From positions 62,001 through 126,000 of the forward strand of contig JAPOZM010000031.1 of assembly GCA_026706075.1 (NCBI GenBank): a stretch of DNA of 64,000 bases, in the 5' to 3' direction. Both the position numbers and the translations under genes were made by a program. Below the pieces are notes generated by a model. The model saw only the letters and a list, made by a program, of their open reading frames with translations, was not told where the DNA came from and searched no databases. The stretch comes from Gemmatimonadaceae bacterium (GTDB taxonomy: Bacteria > Latescibacterota > UBA2968 > UBA8231). Positions 9,576 through 17,065 of the stretch are shown one piece after another. Numbering within the stretch: position 1 is the stretch's first letter; each line of letters opens with the position of its first letter.

Positions 9576-9589
9576 GTCGCGAAGGGCGG

Positions 9590-10726
9590 TCAGGCGCGGC
9601 GGGGCAGGGCCTCGCATTGAGTCTCGATGGCGGCCAGCAGCTTGTCGAAGGGCTCCACGAAGAGGCGCACCCCGTCATCCAGCAGCTGGTCCGTCGCCTC
9701 CTGCATCGAGATCCCGAGCCCCTCGAGGGCGTCCATCACGTGGCGGGCCTCGTCCGCCCCCTTCTCCAGGGTGGCCTCGACGGCGCCGTGGTCGCGGAAG
9801 GCGTCGAAGGTCGCCTCCGGCAAGGTGTTCACCGTGTCGGGGCCGATCAGCTCCTCCACGTAGAGCACGTCGCGGTAGGCCGGGTTCTTGACGCTCGTGC
9901 TGGCCCACAGCAGGCGCTGGGGGTTGGCGCCGGCCGCGGCCAGGCGGGACCAGCGATCCCCGGCGACGAGGCCGCGGAAGTGCTGATAGGCGAGCCGGGC
10001 GTTGGCGATGGCGGCGCGGCCCTTCAGGGCGGCGAGGGCCACCCGGCGAACGGCGTCGGTCTCCTCGGAGAGCCGTTCGCCGATGCGGGTGTCGATGAGC
10101 GTGTCGATGCGGCTCACGAAGAAGCTGGCCACACTGGCCACCCCGGCCAGGTCGCCGCCCCTGGCCCGCAGGCTCTCCAGGCCCTCGAGATACGCCTCGG
10201 CGGCGCCGGCGTAGCGGTCCCGCGCGAAGAGCAGGGTGACGTTGACGTTGACCCCCTCGGCGATCAGCCGCTCGATGGCGGGCAGGCCCGCGGCCGTGCC
10301 CGGCACCTTGATCATCAGGTTGCGCCGCCCCACCTCGCCGGCCAGGCGCAGCGCCTCGTCGACGGTCCCCTCCGTGTCGTGGGCCAGATGCGGCGAGACC
10401 TCGAGGGAGACGAATCCGTCCCGTCCCTCCGACTCCTCGTAGACCGGCAGCAGCGCGTCGGCCGCCCACTGGATGTCCTCAACGGCGATCGCCTCGTAGA
10501 TCTGCAGGGGCGAGAGACCCGCGGCGGCGTGACGCCGCAGCACCCCGCGGTAGTCGTCCGTACCGGCGATCGCCTTCTCGAAGATGGCGGGGTTGGAGGT
10601 CATCCCCCGGAGGCCGGCCTCGGCGATCAGCCGCCCGAGCTCGCCGCTGGTGATGAGACCCCGGCTGATGCTGTCGTACCAGACGCTCTGACCCTGCCGG
10701 CCGAGATCGAAGATCGGATTGGACAT
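9590..10726 (-). CDS. tal: Transaldolase
   Basis: 378 residues, the length of actinobacterial/cyanobacterial-type transaldolases. The N-terminal GMTSNPAIFEKAI (about 41-53) and the Schiff-base region NLMIKVPGT, with Lys140 as the catalytic lysine, are clear. RIDTLIDTRI and LLWASTSVKNP are also typical. The enzyme moves a dihydroxyacetone unit between sugar phosphates in the non-oxidative pentose phosphate pathway, in the cytoplasm. An AGAGGAG ribosome site precedes the ATG, and a TTGCCT-17-GATATT promoter lies about 40 bases upstream. First gene of a leftward operon with a lipoprotein and a zinc dehydrogenase. Confidence 0.95.
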   Translation of the reverse strand: MSNPIFDLGRQGQSVWYDSISRGLITSGELGRLIAEAGLRGMTSNPAIFEKAIAGTDDYRGVLRRHAAAGLSPLQIYEAIAVEDIQWAADALLPVYEESEGRDGFVSLEVSPHLAHDTEGTVDEALRLAGEVGRRNLMIKVPGTAAGLPAIERLIAEGVNVNVTLLFARDRYAGAAEAYLEGLESLRARGGDLAGVASVASFFVSRIDTLIDTRIGERLSEETDAVRRVALAALKGRAAIANARLAYQHFRGLVAGDRWSRLAAAGANPQRLLWASTSVKNPAYRDVLYVEELIGPDTVNTLPEATFDAFRDHGAVEATLEKGADEARHVMDALEGLGISMQEATDQLLDDGVRLFVEPFDKLLAAIETQCEALPRRA

Positions 10727-10765
10727 GACCTGGGCTCCTCTGGGGAACGGAGGGGGGAGATGGGT

Positions 10766-10794
10766 AATATCCCGGCTCCGATCGGGTGAGGCAA
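10766..10794 (-). promoter_or_regulatory. Promoter of the tal operon
   Basis: On the minus strand TTGCCT (10794-10789), a 17-base spacer and GATATT (10771-10766) form a sigma-70-like promoter about 40 bases before the tal ATG. It lies back to back with the rightward promoter at 10796. Confidence 0.6.
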
Positions 10795-10795
10795 T

Positions 10796-10824
10796 TTGCC
10801 CCTCTTTCCTGCCCCCGGTACGTT
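10796..10824 (+). promoter_or_regulatory. Promoter of the 2-phosphoglycerate-kinase-like gene
   Basis: TTGCCC (10796-10801), 17-base spacer, TACGTT (10819-10824). Transcription would start near 10831, only about three bases before the ATG at 10834, so the message may be leaderless. Confidence 0.55.
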
Positions 10825-10833
10825 TTCGCTGCG

Positions 10834-11994
10834 ATGGCCACCATCGTCGACGGCAAGAAGCGCATCCCCTTCATGCGGGGGATGCTCGTGCACCATCTGA
10901 TCCAGCGCGGCTTCGATCACGACGAGGCCTACGGCATCGCCGACGAGGTGCGCACCGAGGTGCGCCAGCGCAAGGAGGTCGAGCGCGACCAGATCCTCGA
11001 CCTGATCGCCGGTCTGCTCGAGCGCGACCATCCCGACCGGCCCGTCGGCAATCTCCTGTTCTGGGAACCGTCGCCGACGACGATCACCGTCGACCGGGAC
11101 GCCGGCCCCCGGACCTTCTCCCGCGAGCTGCTTTCCCACTCGATCCAGGCCGCCGGCCTGTCCCCCGACCGCTCCTACGAGCTCGCCCGCACCGTGGAGG
11201 AACGCCTCCTCGACAAGCGGACGGGCCGCATCGGCCACGGCCAATTGGAGAGCCTCGTTCAGGAGGTCATCCTCGAGAGATGCGGCGAGAGCTCTGCCGA
11301 GCTCTACCGGACTTGGCGAGCCTGGAGGGACCTGGACAAGCCCCTCGTGATTCTCATCGGCGGCGCCACCGGCGTCGGCAAGACGACTCTGGCCGTGAGT
11401 CTCGCCAACGTCCTCGACATTCCTCGCGTCGTTGCCACTGACGATATCCGGCAGATCCTGCGTCTGACCCTGGCCAGGGACTTCATGCCCTCCATCCACG
11501 ATTCCTCCTACGACGCCGAGGCTGCCGACATCCAGGACGGCCTCGACCCGGTGGTAACCGCCTTCCACGAGCAGTCCCGCGTCGTCGGCGTCGGCGTGCG
11601 CGCCATCATGTCTCGTTGCATCGAGGAGAATGCGAGCGTCATCATCGACGGCGTGCACTTGCTCCCCGGGATCTCGCGGTGGAGAGCCTTCGAGAAGCAC
11701 GCCATCATCGTGCCCATCTGTCTCGCCCTGACCGACCGCGAGGCCTACGAGACTCGCTTCGCCAAGCGGGAGGTGCAGGCCCCGGCCCGGACGCCGCGCA
11801 AGTCCCTCTCCAACCTCGATCGCATCCTCCGGATCCAGGAGCACATCCTCAGGGGCTGCGAGGACGAGGACATCCCCGTCATCGAGATGACCGCCGTCGA
11901 GGAACCGACGCAGGCCGCCGTGCTCGCCGTGGTCGAGCGGCTTCGCGCCAACGGCAAGGCCGAGGGCAGGAAAGCGAAAAAAAAGAGGAAATGA
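10834..11994 (+). CDS. ATP-cone / P-loop kinase, 2-phosphoglycerate-kinase-like
   Basis: 386 residues. Two ATP-cone-like segments come first: a partial one (residues about 8-45) and a complete one (about 84-165, TFSRELLSHSIQAAGLSP onwards). A P-loop kinase domain follows with Walker A GGATGVGKTT at about 177-186, and the C-terminus is Lys-rich. This is the layout of archaeal 2-phosphoglycerate kinases, which feed cyclic 2,3-diphosphoglycerate synthesis. Relatives also occur in bacteria without known product. The ATG at 10834 is chosen because the first cone begins a few residues later; an upstream in-frame ATG at 10786 would overlap the promoter. Family sure, substrate not. Confidence 0.8.
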   Translation: MATIVDGKKRIPFMRGMLVHHLIQRGFDHDEAYGIADEVRTEVRQRKEVERDQILDLIAGLLERDHPDRPVGNLLFWEPSPTTITVDRDAGPRTFSRELLSHSIQAAGLSPDRSYELARTVEERLLDKRTGRIGHGQLESLVQEVILERCGESSAELYRTWRAWRDLDKPLVILIGGATGVGKTTLAVSLANVLDIPRVVATDDIRQILRLTLARDFMPSIHDSSYDAEAADIQDGLDPVVTAFHEQSRVVGVGVRAIMSRCIEENASVIIDGVHLLPGISRWRAFEKHAIIVPICLALTDREAYETRFAKREVQAPARTPRKSLSNLDRILRIQEHILRGCEDEDIPVIEMTAVEEPTQAAVLAVVERLRANGKAEGRKAKKKRK

Positions 11995-12012
11995 CCGGAT
12001 TCCTCGCGGCCC

Positions 12013-12041
12013 TTTTCCCTCCCGCGGCCCGATCCTATATT
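12013..12041 (+). promoter_or_regulatory. Probable bactofilin promoter
   Basis: A strong -10 hexamer TATATT lies at 12036-12041, with a poor -35 (TTTTCC, 12013-12018) 17 bases upstream. It sits just after the kinase stop codon and about 80 bases before the preferred bactofilin start. Confidence 0.4.
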
Positions 12042-12122
12042 GGCCGGTTGATGAACAAAGTGCTCGACAGTCTAGGCGGTTTGTCCGGTTTCACCGGAAC
12101 CAGCCGGAGGACAGACAAGGAA

Positions 12123-12578
12123 ATGCTGGGCAAGAAGGAAGAGAGCGGCGGCGGCGGCGAGACTCTGAACACGATCGTCGGCCGCGGCACCCTCTTCGAG
12201 GGAGTCATGAAGGTGGACAACAGCGTTCGCATCGACGGCACCTTCAAGGGCGAGCTGTCGTGCTCGGGAACGCTCACCATCGGTCAGTCGGGCGAGGCCC
12301 ATGCCCAGCTCGACGGCCGCGATGTCTACATCAACGGGGTCGTGCACGGCAACGTGCGGGGGGACAAGGTCCGCCTCGACAGCCAGGCACGGGTCGTGGG
12401 AGACATCAACTCCAACGCCTTGTCCATCTCCGAGGGCGCCGTGTTCCAAGGCAACTGCTCCATGGACGTCGACGAGAATGAGGGTGTGGACGCCATGGGG
12501 GCGGGGGCGCCCGAGCCCGTCGATGGCGGGGATGAGTCGGTGATCCCCATGGACAGCCGACGCGCCTCCGGCGGCTGA
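12123..12578 (+). CDS. Bactofilin (polymer-forming cytoskeletal protein)
   Basis: 151 residues. The central region from GETLNTIVGRGTLFEG (about 12-27) through repeated short hydrophobic/Gly turns (VRIDGTFKGEL, VYINGVVHGNV, LSISEGAVFQG) is the right-handed beta-helix of the bactofilin (DUF583) family, which forms membrane-associated filaments without nucleotide. I prefer the ATG at 12123 because the protein then begins MLGKKEE, like other bactofilins, and a GGAGG lies 12 bases before it. An in-frame ATG at 12051 would add 24 residues and lies only 10 bases after a TATATT box. The Gly/Ala/Asp-rich tail is probably disordered. Confidence 0.88.
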   Translation: MLGKKEESGGGGETLNTIVGRGTLFEGVMKVDNSVRIDGTFKGELSCSGTLTIGQSGEAHAQLDGRDVYINGVVHGNVRGDKVRLDSQARVVGDINSNALSISEGAVFQGNCSMDVDENEGVDAMGAGAPEPVDGGDESVIPMDSRRASGG

Positions 12579-12692
12579 GGCACCAACCCCGGGGAGCCGC
12601 CGCTCTCACGCGGTGGATGCCTTCGTACCGCCGCCGCTCCCTGGCGGCCCGGACCAGTCCTCCCCCGTCCGCAGGAACATCCCGATGGCAGG

Positions 12693-13265
12693 ATGGTCTC
12701 TCTTGTCAGGGACCTCTCGACCGTCGCTCATGCAGATGCCCACCCAACCCCGCTCGTGCGGTCTCTCCCCCCTCCGGTGACCGCCGATCTCGCCTGCGCC
12801 GGTGAGCGCCGCACCCGCTGCGCCTCCGAGACCCGGCGCTTCGGCCGCCAGCTGGCCGCCGCCCTGAGGCCGGGAGACCTGGTGGCCCTCGAAGGCGACC
12901 TCGGCACCGGCAAGACCTGCCTCGTGCAGGGAATCTGCGGCGGTCTGGGTGTCGACGAGGTGGTCAACAGTCCCACTTTCGTATTGCTGAACGTCTACGA
13001 GGGCACGGGGGAGGCGAGTGGATTGCAGATCTACCACTTCGACCTCTACCGCCTCGAGACGGTGGACGAACTGGCGGAGATCGGCGCCGACCAGTTCTTC
13101 CACGAAGCCGACGCCGTCACCCTCGTGGAGTGGGCGGACCGCCTGCCCGAGCTGCTCCCCAGAGAGCGGTGGCGGATCGAGCTCCGGTACGGAGAGCAGG
13201 AGCAGGAGCGGCGCATCCGATGGCGGCGGCCCGACACCGGCCCCGCTCCGGGGAGGGACGCTTGA
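12693..13265 (+). CDS. tsaE: tRNA threonylcarbamoyladenosine biosynthesis ATPase TsaE
   Basis: 190 residues as written. The P-loop EGDLGTGKT lies at about 67-75, followed by NSPTFVLLNVYEG and YHFDLYRL, both hallmarks of TsaE (YjeE). TsaE is the ATPase that, with TsaB and TsaD, makes the t6A37 modification of ANN-decoding tRNAs. Typical TsaE proteins have about 150-160 residues, so the real start may be the in-frame GTG at 12777, which gives a normal N-terminus. The stop overlaps the next start (TTGA). The 114 bases before the ATG hold nothing recognisable. Confidence 0.9.
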   Translation: MVSLVRDLSTVAHADAHPTPLVRSLPPPVTADLACAGERRTRCASETRRFGRQLAAALRPGDLVALEGDLGTGKTCLVQGICGGLGVDEVVNSPTFVLLNVYEGTGEASGLQIYHFDLYRLETVDELAEIGADQFFHEADAVTLVEWADRLPELLPRERWRIELRYGEQEQERRIRWRRPDTGPAPGRDA

Positions 13266-14032
13266 CCTCGTGCCGCTCATGGCTTTCGGCGCTGGTGATG
13301 CTGGCCGCGGTCCGGGCGGGTCCCGCGGGCGCCCAGTACGGGCCCCCGGAGCTGGTGCGCCTTGTCGACAGCCCCACCGCCGGCCTCGTCGACAAGGGGC
13401 AATTCGCCATCGACCTGAGGCTGTTCTCGGGAGGCGGCCTGATGGGCCAGGTCGACGCCGGACTCCTCCAGCGCCTGGCCATCGGCCTGGCCTTCGGGGG
13501 CGAGGGGGTCATCGGCGGCGAGAGCGTCGACTGGCATCCCAGGGTCGAAGCGGCGGCTCGCTGCCGCCTCGTCGAGGAGAGCACGGGCATGCCCGCCCTG
13601 ACAGCAGGGTACGACACCCAGGGATACGGTGCGCACACCCACGGGAGGTACCAGGTCCGCGGCAAGGGGATCTACCTGGCCTCCAGCAAGAACTACGGGA
13701 CTCCCCTCGGCCAGCTCGGCTTCCACGGCGGCCTGAACTGGTCCCTCGAGGAGGAGGGGGGCGGCCTCTCCGGGTGGCTCGGCGCCGACAAGCGGTTCAG
13801 CGACAGACTCATCTTCATCGCCGAGTACGACCTCGCCCGCGACGGCGGCGACGACTCCTGGGCCCTGAATCGGGGGTACGCCAACGGGGGCGCCCACTGG
13901 TCGCCCACCCCCAGCCTGAGGCTCGGCTTCCTGCTCAAGAACTTCCTCCAGAACGGGGACCGGACGGCGCCTGGCGGACCCTCCGCCGACCTGAGCCGCG
14001 AGGTCTCCGTTCGCTACAGCGAGAGTTTCTGA
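13262..14032 (+). CDS. YjbH-like outer-membrane protein
   Basis: 256 residues from a TTG that overlaps the tsaE stop, preceded by GGGAGGGA. A signal peptide ends near AGPAGAQ (residues about 17-23). The rest alternates short amphipathic strands and ends with an aromatic residue (SESF), as beta-barrel proteins do. GLVDKGQFAIDLRLFSGG, TAGYDTQGYG and GKGIYLASSKNYG resemble the strands of YjbH-type domains. Function unknown in this lineage. Coupled at both ends (tsaE before, PorV-like gene after, TGATG), so it belongs to a four-gene rightward run. Barrel nature fairly sure, family tentative. Confidence 0.65.
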   Translation: MTSCRSWLSALVMLAAVRAGPAGAQYGPPELVRLVDSPTAGLVDKGQFAIDLRLFSGGGLMGQVDAGLLQRLAIGLAFGGEGVIGGESVDWHPRVEAAARCRLVEESTGMPALTAGYDTQGYGAHTHGRYQVRGKGIYLASSKNYGTPLGQLGFHGGLNWSLEEEGGGLSGWLGADKRFSDRLIFIAEYDLARDGGDDSWALNRGYANGGAHWSPTPSLRLGFLLKNFLQNGDRTAPGGPSADLSREVSVRYSESF

Positions 14033-15402
14033 TGCGCCACTTCCGGACCCCCCTCGCCCTGCTCGTCCTGGCCACGGCCGCGGCCGGCCAGGAAGAACGG
14101 GCCATCGACAACTTCGCCGGTGTCGGCGTCCGCGCCATGGGGATGGGCGGCGCCTTCGCCGGCCTCGCCGACGACTTCACCGCCGTTTACTGGAACCCGG
14201 CCGGTCTGGCGCAGATGCGCCAGCGCGAGATCAGCGTCGCCTTTCTGCGCAACGCCCGGCAGAACCGCGCCGTCACCGGATTCGGGACACCGATCGAAAG
14301 CAGTGCCATCGCCGACGTGAGCAACACCCGCTTCGGCAGCCTGGGCTTCGTCTATCCCGTGCCCGTGTACCGCGGCAGCCTCGTGCTGGCGGCGGGCTTC
14401 AACCGCGTCAAGGACTTCGACTGGGCCCTCGACTACCCCCTGGTGCCGGTGGTGCGGGATGCGGACGGGGCCGTCCTCGGTGACAGCCTCGCCTACGACG
14501 ACAGCTTCCGCCACGAAGGCGAGCTGGCCATCACCTCCGTGGCCGGCGCCATCGACGTGAGCCCCTCGGTTTCCGTGGGCGCCACCCTCAGCCTCATCGG
14601 CGGTGAGGACGAGTGGACCTCGGAGTTCGTCTCCATCGACACGGAGGACTTCTTCTACGAGAAACGCTTCACCGAGCGCGAGGTCTTCGTCGACGACTAC
14701 GGCACCACCTGGACCGCAACCCTCGGCGCCATGGTTCGCACCCCCCGGGATGACCCGCGGCTGCGCCTCGGCGTCACCATGGCCACGGGGTCCTCGCACA
14801 AGGTCAGCTACACCTGGCGGGCGCCGCCCCAACCACACTTCAGCTCCATCGAGTCCGACAACGGCGACCTGGTGGAGACGCCGAGCGAGGAGTTCAAGAG
14901 CAGCTACCGCATCGCCCTGCCCCTCTCCTTCGGGCTCGGCGTCTCCGGCCGGCCCGTGCCCCAGGTGACCCTGGCTGCCTCGGTCCACGCCACGGAGTGG
15001 ACCCAGACGGAGTATACCGACGACGACCCCTTCGAGCTGCGTACCGACACCTCCTTCGAGGACCAGTACGCCGACGTCCTGCGCTGGCACCTCGGAGCCG
15101 AGTGGCAGGTGCCGTGGGCCGCCGTCGATCTGCGCGCCGGGTACTACTCCGACCCCCTGCCCTTCGTCGGGCCCCGGGACCCGACCCGGGCTCCGGACCC
15201 GGTCCAAAACCCCTTGATCCGAGTGCTCCGGGACCGGCGGTTCTACACCCTCGGAGCCGGGATCGCCGTGGAGGAGGCGGTGTGCATCGAGCTGGCCTAC
15301 ACCCGCGGCAACTACGAGCAGGCCGAAGGCCGGAACGAGCTGGAGCTTCGCGAGGATGTGGACGTGAACCGCGTCTTCATGGGGGTCCGCTACCAGTTCT
15401 GA
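14032..15402 (+). CDS. PorV/FadL-like outer-membrane beta-barrel protein
   Basis: 456 residues, start overlapping the previous stop (TGATG). A signal peptide ends near AAAGQ. Then GVRAMGMGGAFAGLADD and FTAVYWNPAGLAQ (about residues 33-62) form the hallmark N-terminus of the UPF0164/PorV/FadL-type family. Many alternating strands follow, ending MGVRYQF with a terminal Phe typical of Bam-dependent barrels. In FCB bacteria such proteins act as outer-membrane transporters or as shuttles for type IX secretion substrates. No other type IX component is visible here, so only the barrel family can be stated. Confidence 0.8.
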   Translation: MRHFRTPLALLVLATAAAGQEERAIDNFAGVGVRAMGMGGAFAGLADDFTAVYWNPAGLAQMRQREISVAFLRNARQNRAVTGFGTPIESSAIADVSNTRFGSLGFVYPVPVYRGSLVLAAGFNRVKDFDWALDYPLVPVVRDADGAVLGDSLAYDDSFRHEGELAITSVAGAIDVSPSVSVGATLSLIGGEDEWTSEFVSIDTEDFFYEKRFTEREVFVDDYGTTWTATLGAMVRTPRDDPRLRLGVTMATGSSHKVSYTWRAPPQPHFSSIESDNGDLVETPSEEFKSSYRIALPLSFGLGVSGRPVPQVTLAASVHATEWTQTEYTDDDPFELRTDTSFEDQYADVLRWHLGAEWQVPWAAVDLRAGYYSDPLPFVGPRDPTRAPDPVQNPLIRVLRDRRFYTLGAGIAVEEAVCIELAYTRGNYEQAEGRNELELREDVDVNRVFMGVRYQF

Positions 15403-15430
15403 CCAGGTCCCCGAGAGCCCCCGAGAGCCG

Positions 15431-15458
15431 TTGACCGCGAGGGCTCCCTCCGTATATT
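15431..15458 (+). promoter_or_regulatory. Promoter of the Tyr/Gly-rich lipoprotein gene
   Basis: TTGACC (15431-15436), 16-base spacer, TATATT (15453-15458), in the 102-base gap after the PorV-like gene. The start codon at 15505 follows an AGGAGG. Confidence 0.65.
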
Positions 15459-15504
15459 GACCCAGGCGCCCGGCGAGGGCGACGCACCGACAGGAGGTGG
15501 CGAC

Positions 15505-16236
15505 ATGACCCGATCCCTCACAGGTCTCTTGCTCGCGCTGGCAGCGGTTTCCGCCACCGGCTGCTACACCGTCCTGCGGGCCCCCGGGGGCTTCACCGCC
15601 CCCCAGGATCCCGCCTATTCCGCCACTTGGGAAGAGCCCGAGGACCGCGATCCCCGCATCGGCCGGTTCTCCGACGAGCGCGGCCTGCACACCCCGGGCT
15701 ACGACTCCTACGGCAGCGGCTATCCGATCTTCGGCTACGACTCCCGGTACGGCATGTACGGCTTCGGCTCGCCCTTCGCGTACGGCCCGGGCTATGGATA
15801 CGGATACGGCTATCCGTACGGCGGCTACGGACGCTACGGCTACAGCCCCTACCACGGACCCTACGGCTACGGCTACGACCCCTACTATTCCCGCGGCAGC
15901 TACGTGCCCCCGGGGTACGAGCTGGTGACCACGACCGAGCTTTCCGAGTTGAGGTCCGGACTCACCAGCAGGGGGCCGACCTCGGAGTCCCCCACCGTCG
16001 ACGAAACCACCCTTCGGGAGCGGCAGCGGCAGAGCCAGGAGCGCGCCTGGACGCAGCGGGTCGAGCCGACGGTGCGGCGCTCGACCGTCGGTCAGCGCAC
16101 CACGAAACCCCCGACCTCGACCTCGAGCAGCTCCAAGTCCAGCGGCACCGTCTCCTCCTCCGGGTCGTCGAAGCCCGCCTCGGAGGAGAAGAGCAGCGGC
16201 AGCTCGGCGGCCAAGCGGCGGAAGAAGCGGCGCTGA
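15505..16236 (+). CDS. Tyr/Gly-rich lipoprotein with basic tail
   Basis: 243 residues. The ATG at 15505 is preceded by CAGGAGGTGG and gives a signal peptide with lipobox ending SATGC (Cys20). The middle (residues about 70-135) is built of Tyr-Gly-Pro repeats of the GYGYGYP/GGYGRYGY type. A Gln/Arg segment, a Ser/Thr/Lys-rich stretch and a C-terminal KRRKKRR complete it. No domain is recognised. The composition suggests a flexible, possibly adhesive or nucleic-acid- or surface-binding protein anchored to a membrane; this is inference. It has its own promoter and is followed by a strong terminator. Confidence 0.8.
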   Translation: MTRSLTGLLLALAAVSATGCYTVLRAPGGFTAPQDPAYSATWEEPEDRDPRIGRFSDERGLHTPGYDSYGSGYPIFGYDSRYGMYGFGSPFAYGPGYGYGYGYPYGGYGRYGYSPYHGPYGYGYDPYYSRGSYVPPGYELVTTTELSELRSGLTSRGPTSESPTVDETTLRERQRQSQERAWTQRVEPTVRRSTVGQRTTKPPTSTSSSSKSSGTVSSSGSSKPASEEKSSGSSAAKRRKKRR

Positions 16237-16278
16237 GCAGACCCCGCGCCCGGCGCGGAGATCGATCGCAACAAGAGA

Positions 16279-16312
16279 GGGGGGCGGCCCCGACCGGGGC
16301 CGCCCCCCTTTT
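16279..16312. terminator. Bidirectional rho-independent terminator
   Basis: A perfect 13-bp GC stem (16279-16291 with 16296-16308) with a 4-base loop is followed by TTTTCCTTT on the plus strand. It lies between two converging genes. The leftward copy lacks a T-run, so it is strongest for the rightward transcript. Confidence 0.9.
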
Positions 16313-16343
16313 CCTTTGCGCCGGCCACCGTCCTGCCGACGGC

Positions 16344-17063
16344 TCAGTCCCCGCTGCTATCGAAGCGACGCGTCTGCCGGCTCGGCGGCGGCGCAACCCG
16401 CGCCAGGAACTGCCGCAGCGGCGGGGCCAGGGCCGTCAGCATCTGCCGCTCGGTGCGGTCCCGGCCGCCCCCCAGAATGTCCAGTTGCACCGGCTGCCAG
16501 CTGCTGTGCCTGCCCTCGTGGCTCCAGTGTCCGCCGGTGGCCAGGTTCACCAGCAGCAGGTGCAGGTTCACCGTGATGTTCACCCTCGGATTGGCGGCCA
16601 TGCCTCCGTAGGGGGTCGGGGTCATGGGCGACATCCGCGCGTCCAGGCTGCGGAGGGTGACGAAGACGAGGGCGTCGAGGCCCAGCTCGCTCACCATGGC
16701 GCTCTTCAGACTGTCGCTGAAGACGGCCGCCGAGTCCAGCTCCACGTCGCGGAAGTGCCAGCGGATCTCGTCCTGGCCGATCACCGTGCGGTCGGACAGG
16801 TTGCGCAGACCTCCGGCGGTGGCGTCGGTGAGGCGCCCCATGACCTTCTCGATGTCCAGGTCCTGCAGCGGCATGATGTCGGTAGCCGAGAGCACGCCGA
16901 TCGTCTCCACGCCATCGAGCAGGGGGCGAATCTCGGCGTCGGGCACGGAGGGCGCCCGGAACTCGACGGCCGTACCCATGCCGGAGCCGCGTCCGGCGCA
17001 CCCGCACAGGCACAGGAGGGCCATCCAGACGGTTGCCCGGCGCGCCCAACGCCCGGCCGCCAC
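16344..17063 (-). CDS. Putative lipoprotein, last gene of envelope operon
   Basis: 239 residues from a GTG lying two bases after the stop of the upstream protease/barrel gene. The N-terminus ends in LCLCGC, a lipobox (Cys near residue 17). The rest is a mixed alpha/beta domain with no motif I recognise. VETIGVLSATDIMPLQDLD near 45-63 and LGLDALVFVTLRS near 120 are reminiscent of proteins that carry a LpoB/curli-assembly-like binding fold, but this is only a guess. The short gap shows co-expression with the 1090-residue fusion and the TPR lipoprotein, so it may be an accessory subunit of that system. Confidence 0.7.
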   Translation of the reverse strand: MAAGRWARRATVWMALLCLCGCAGRGSGMGTAVEFRAPSVPDAEIRPLLDGVETIGVLSATDIMPLQDLDIEKVMGRLTDATAGGLRNLSDRTVIGQDEIRWHFRDVELDSAAVFSDSLKSAMVSELGLDALVFVTLRSLDARMSPMTPTPYGGMAANPRVNITVNLHLLLVNLATGGHWSHEGRHSSWQPVQLDILGGGRDRTERQMLTALAPPLRQFLARVAPPPSRQTRRFDSSGD

Positions 17064-17065
17064 TC

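Noticed and set aside
12051..12578. Longer bactofilin from ATG 12051 with leaderless mRNA
   Set aside because: The start at 12123 has a GGAGG and gives a typical bactofilin N-terminus; the longer form would need initiation only 10 bases after the -10 box.
15774..15890. Short repeated TACGGCTACGG-like units as a CRISPR or satellite repeat
   Set aside because: They are in-frame Tyr-Gly codons of the lipoprotein with irregular spacing and no spacers.
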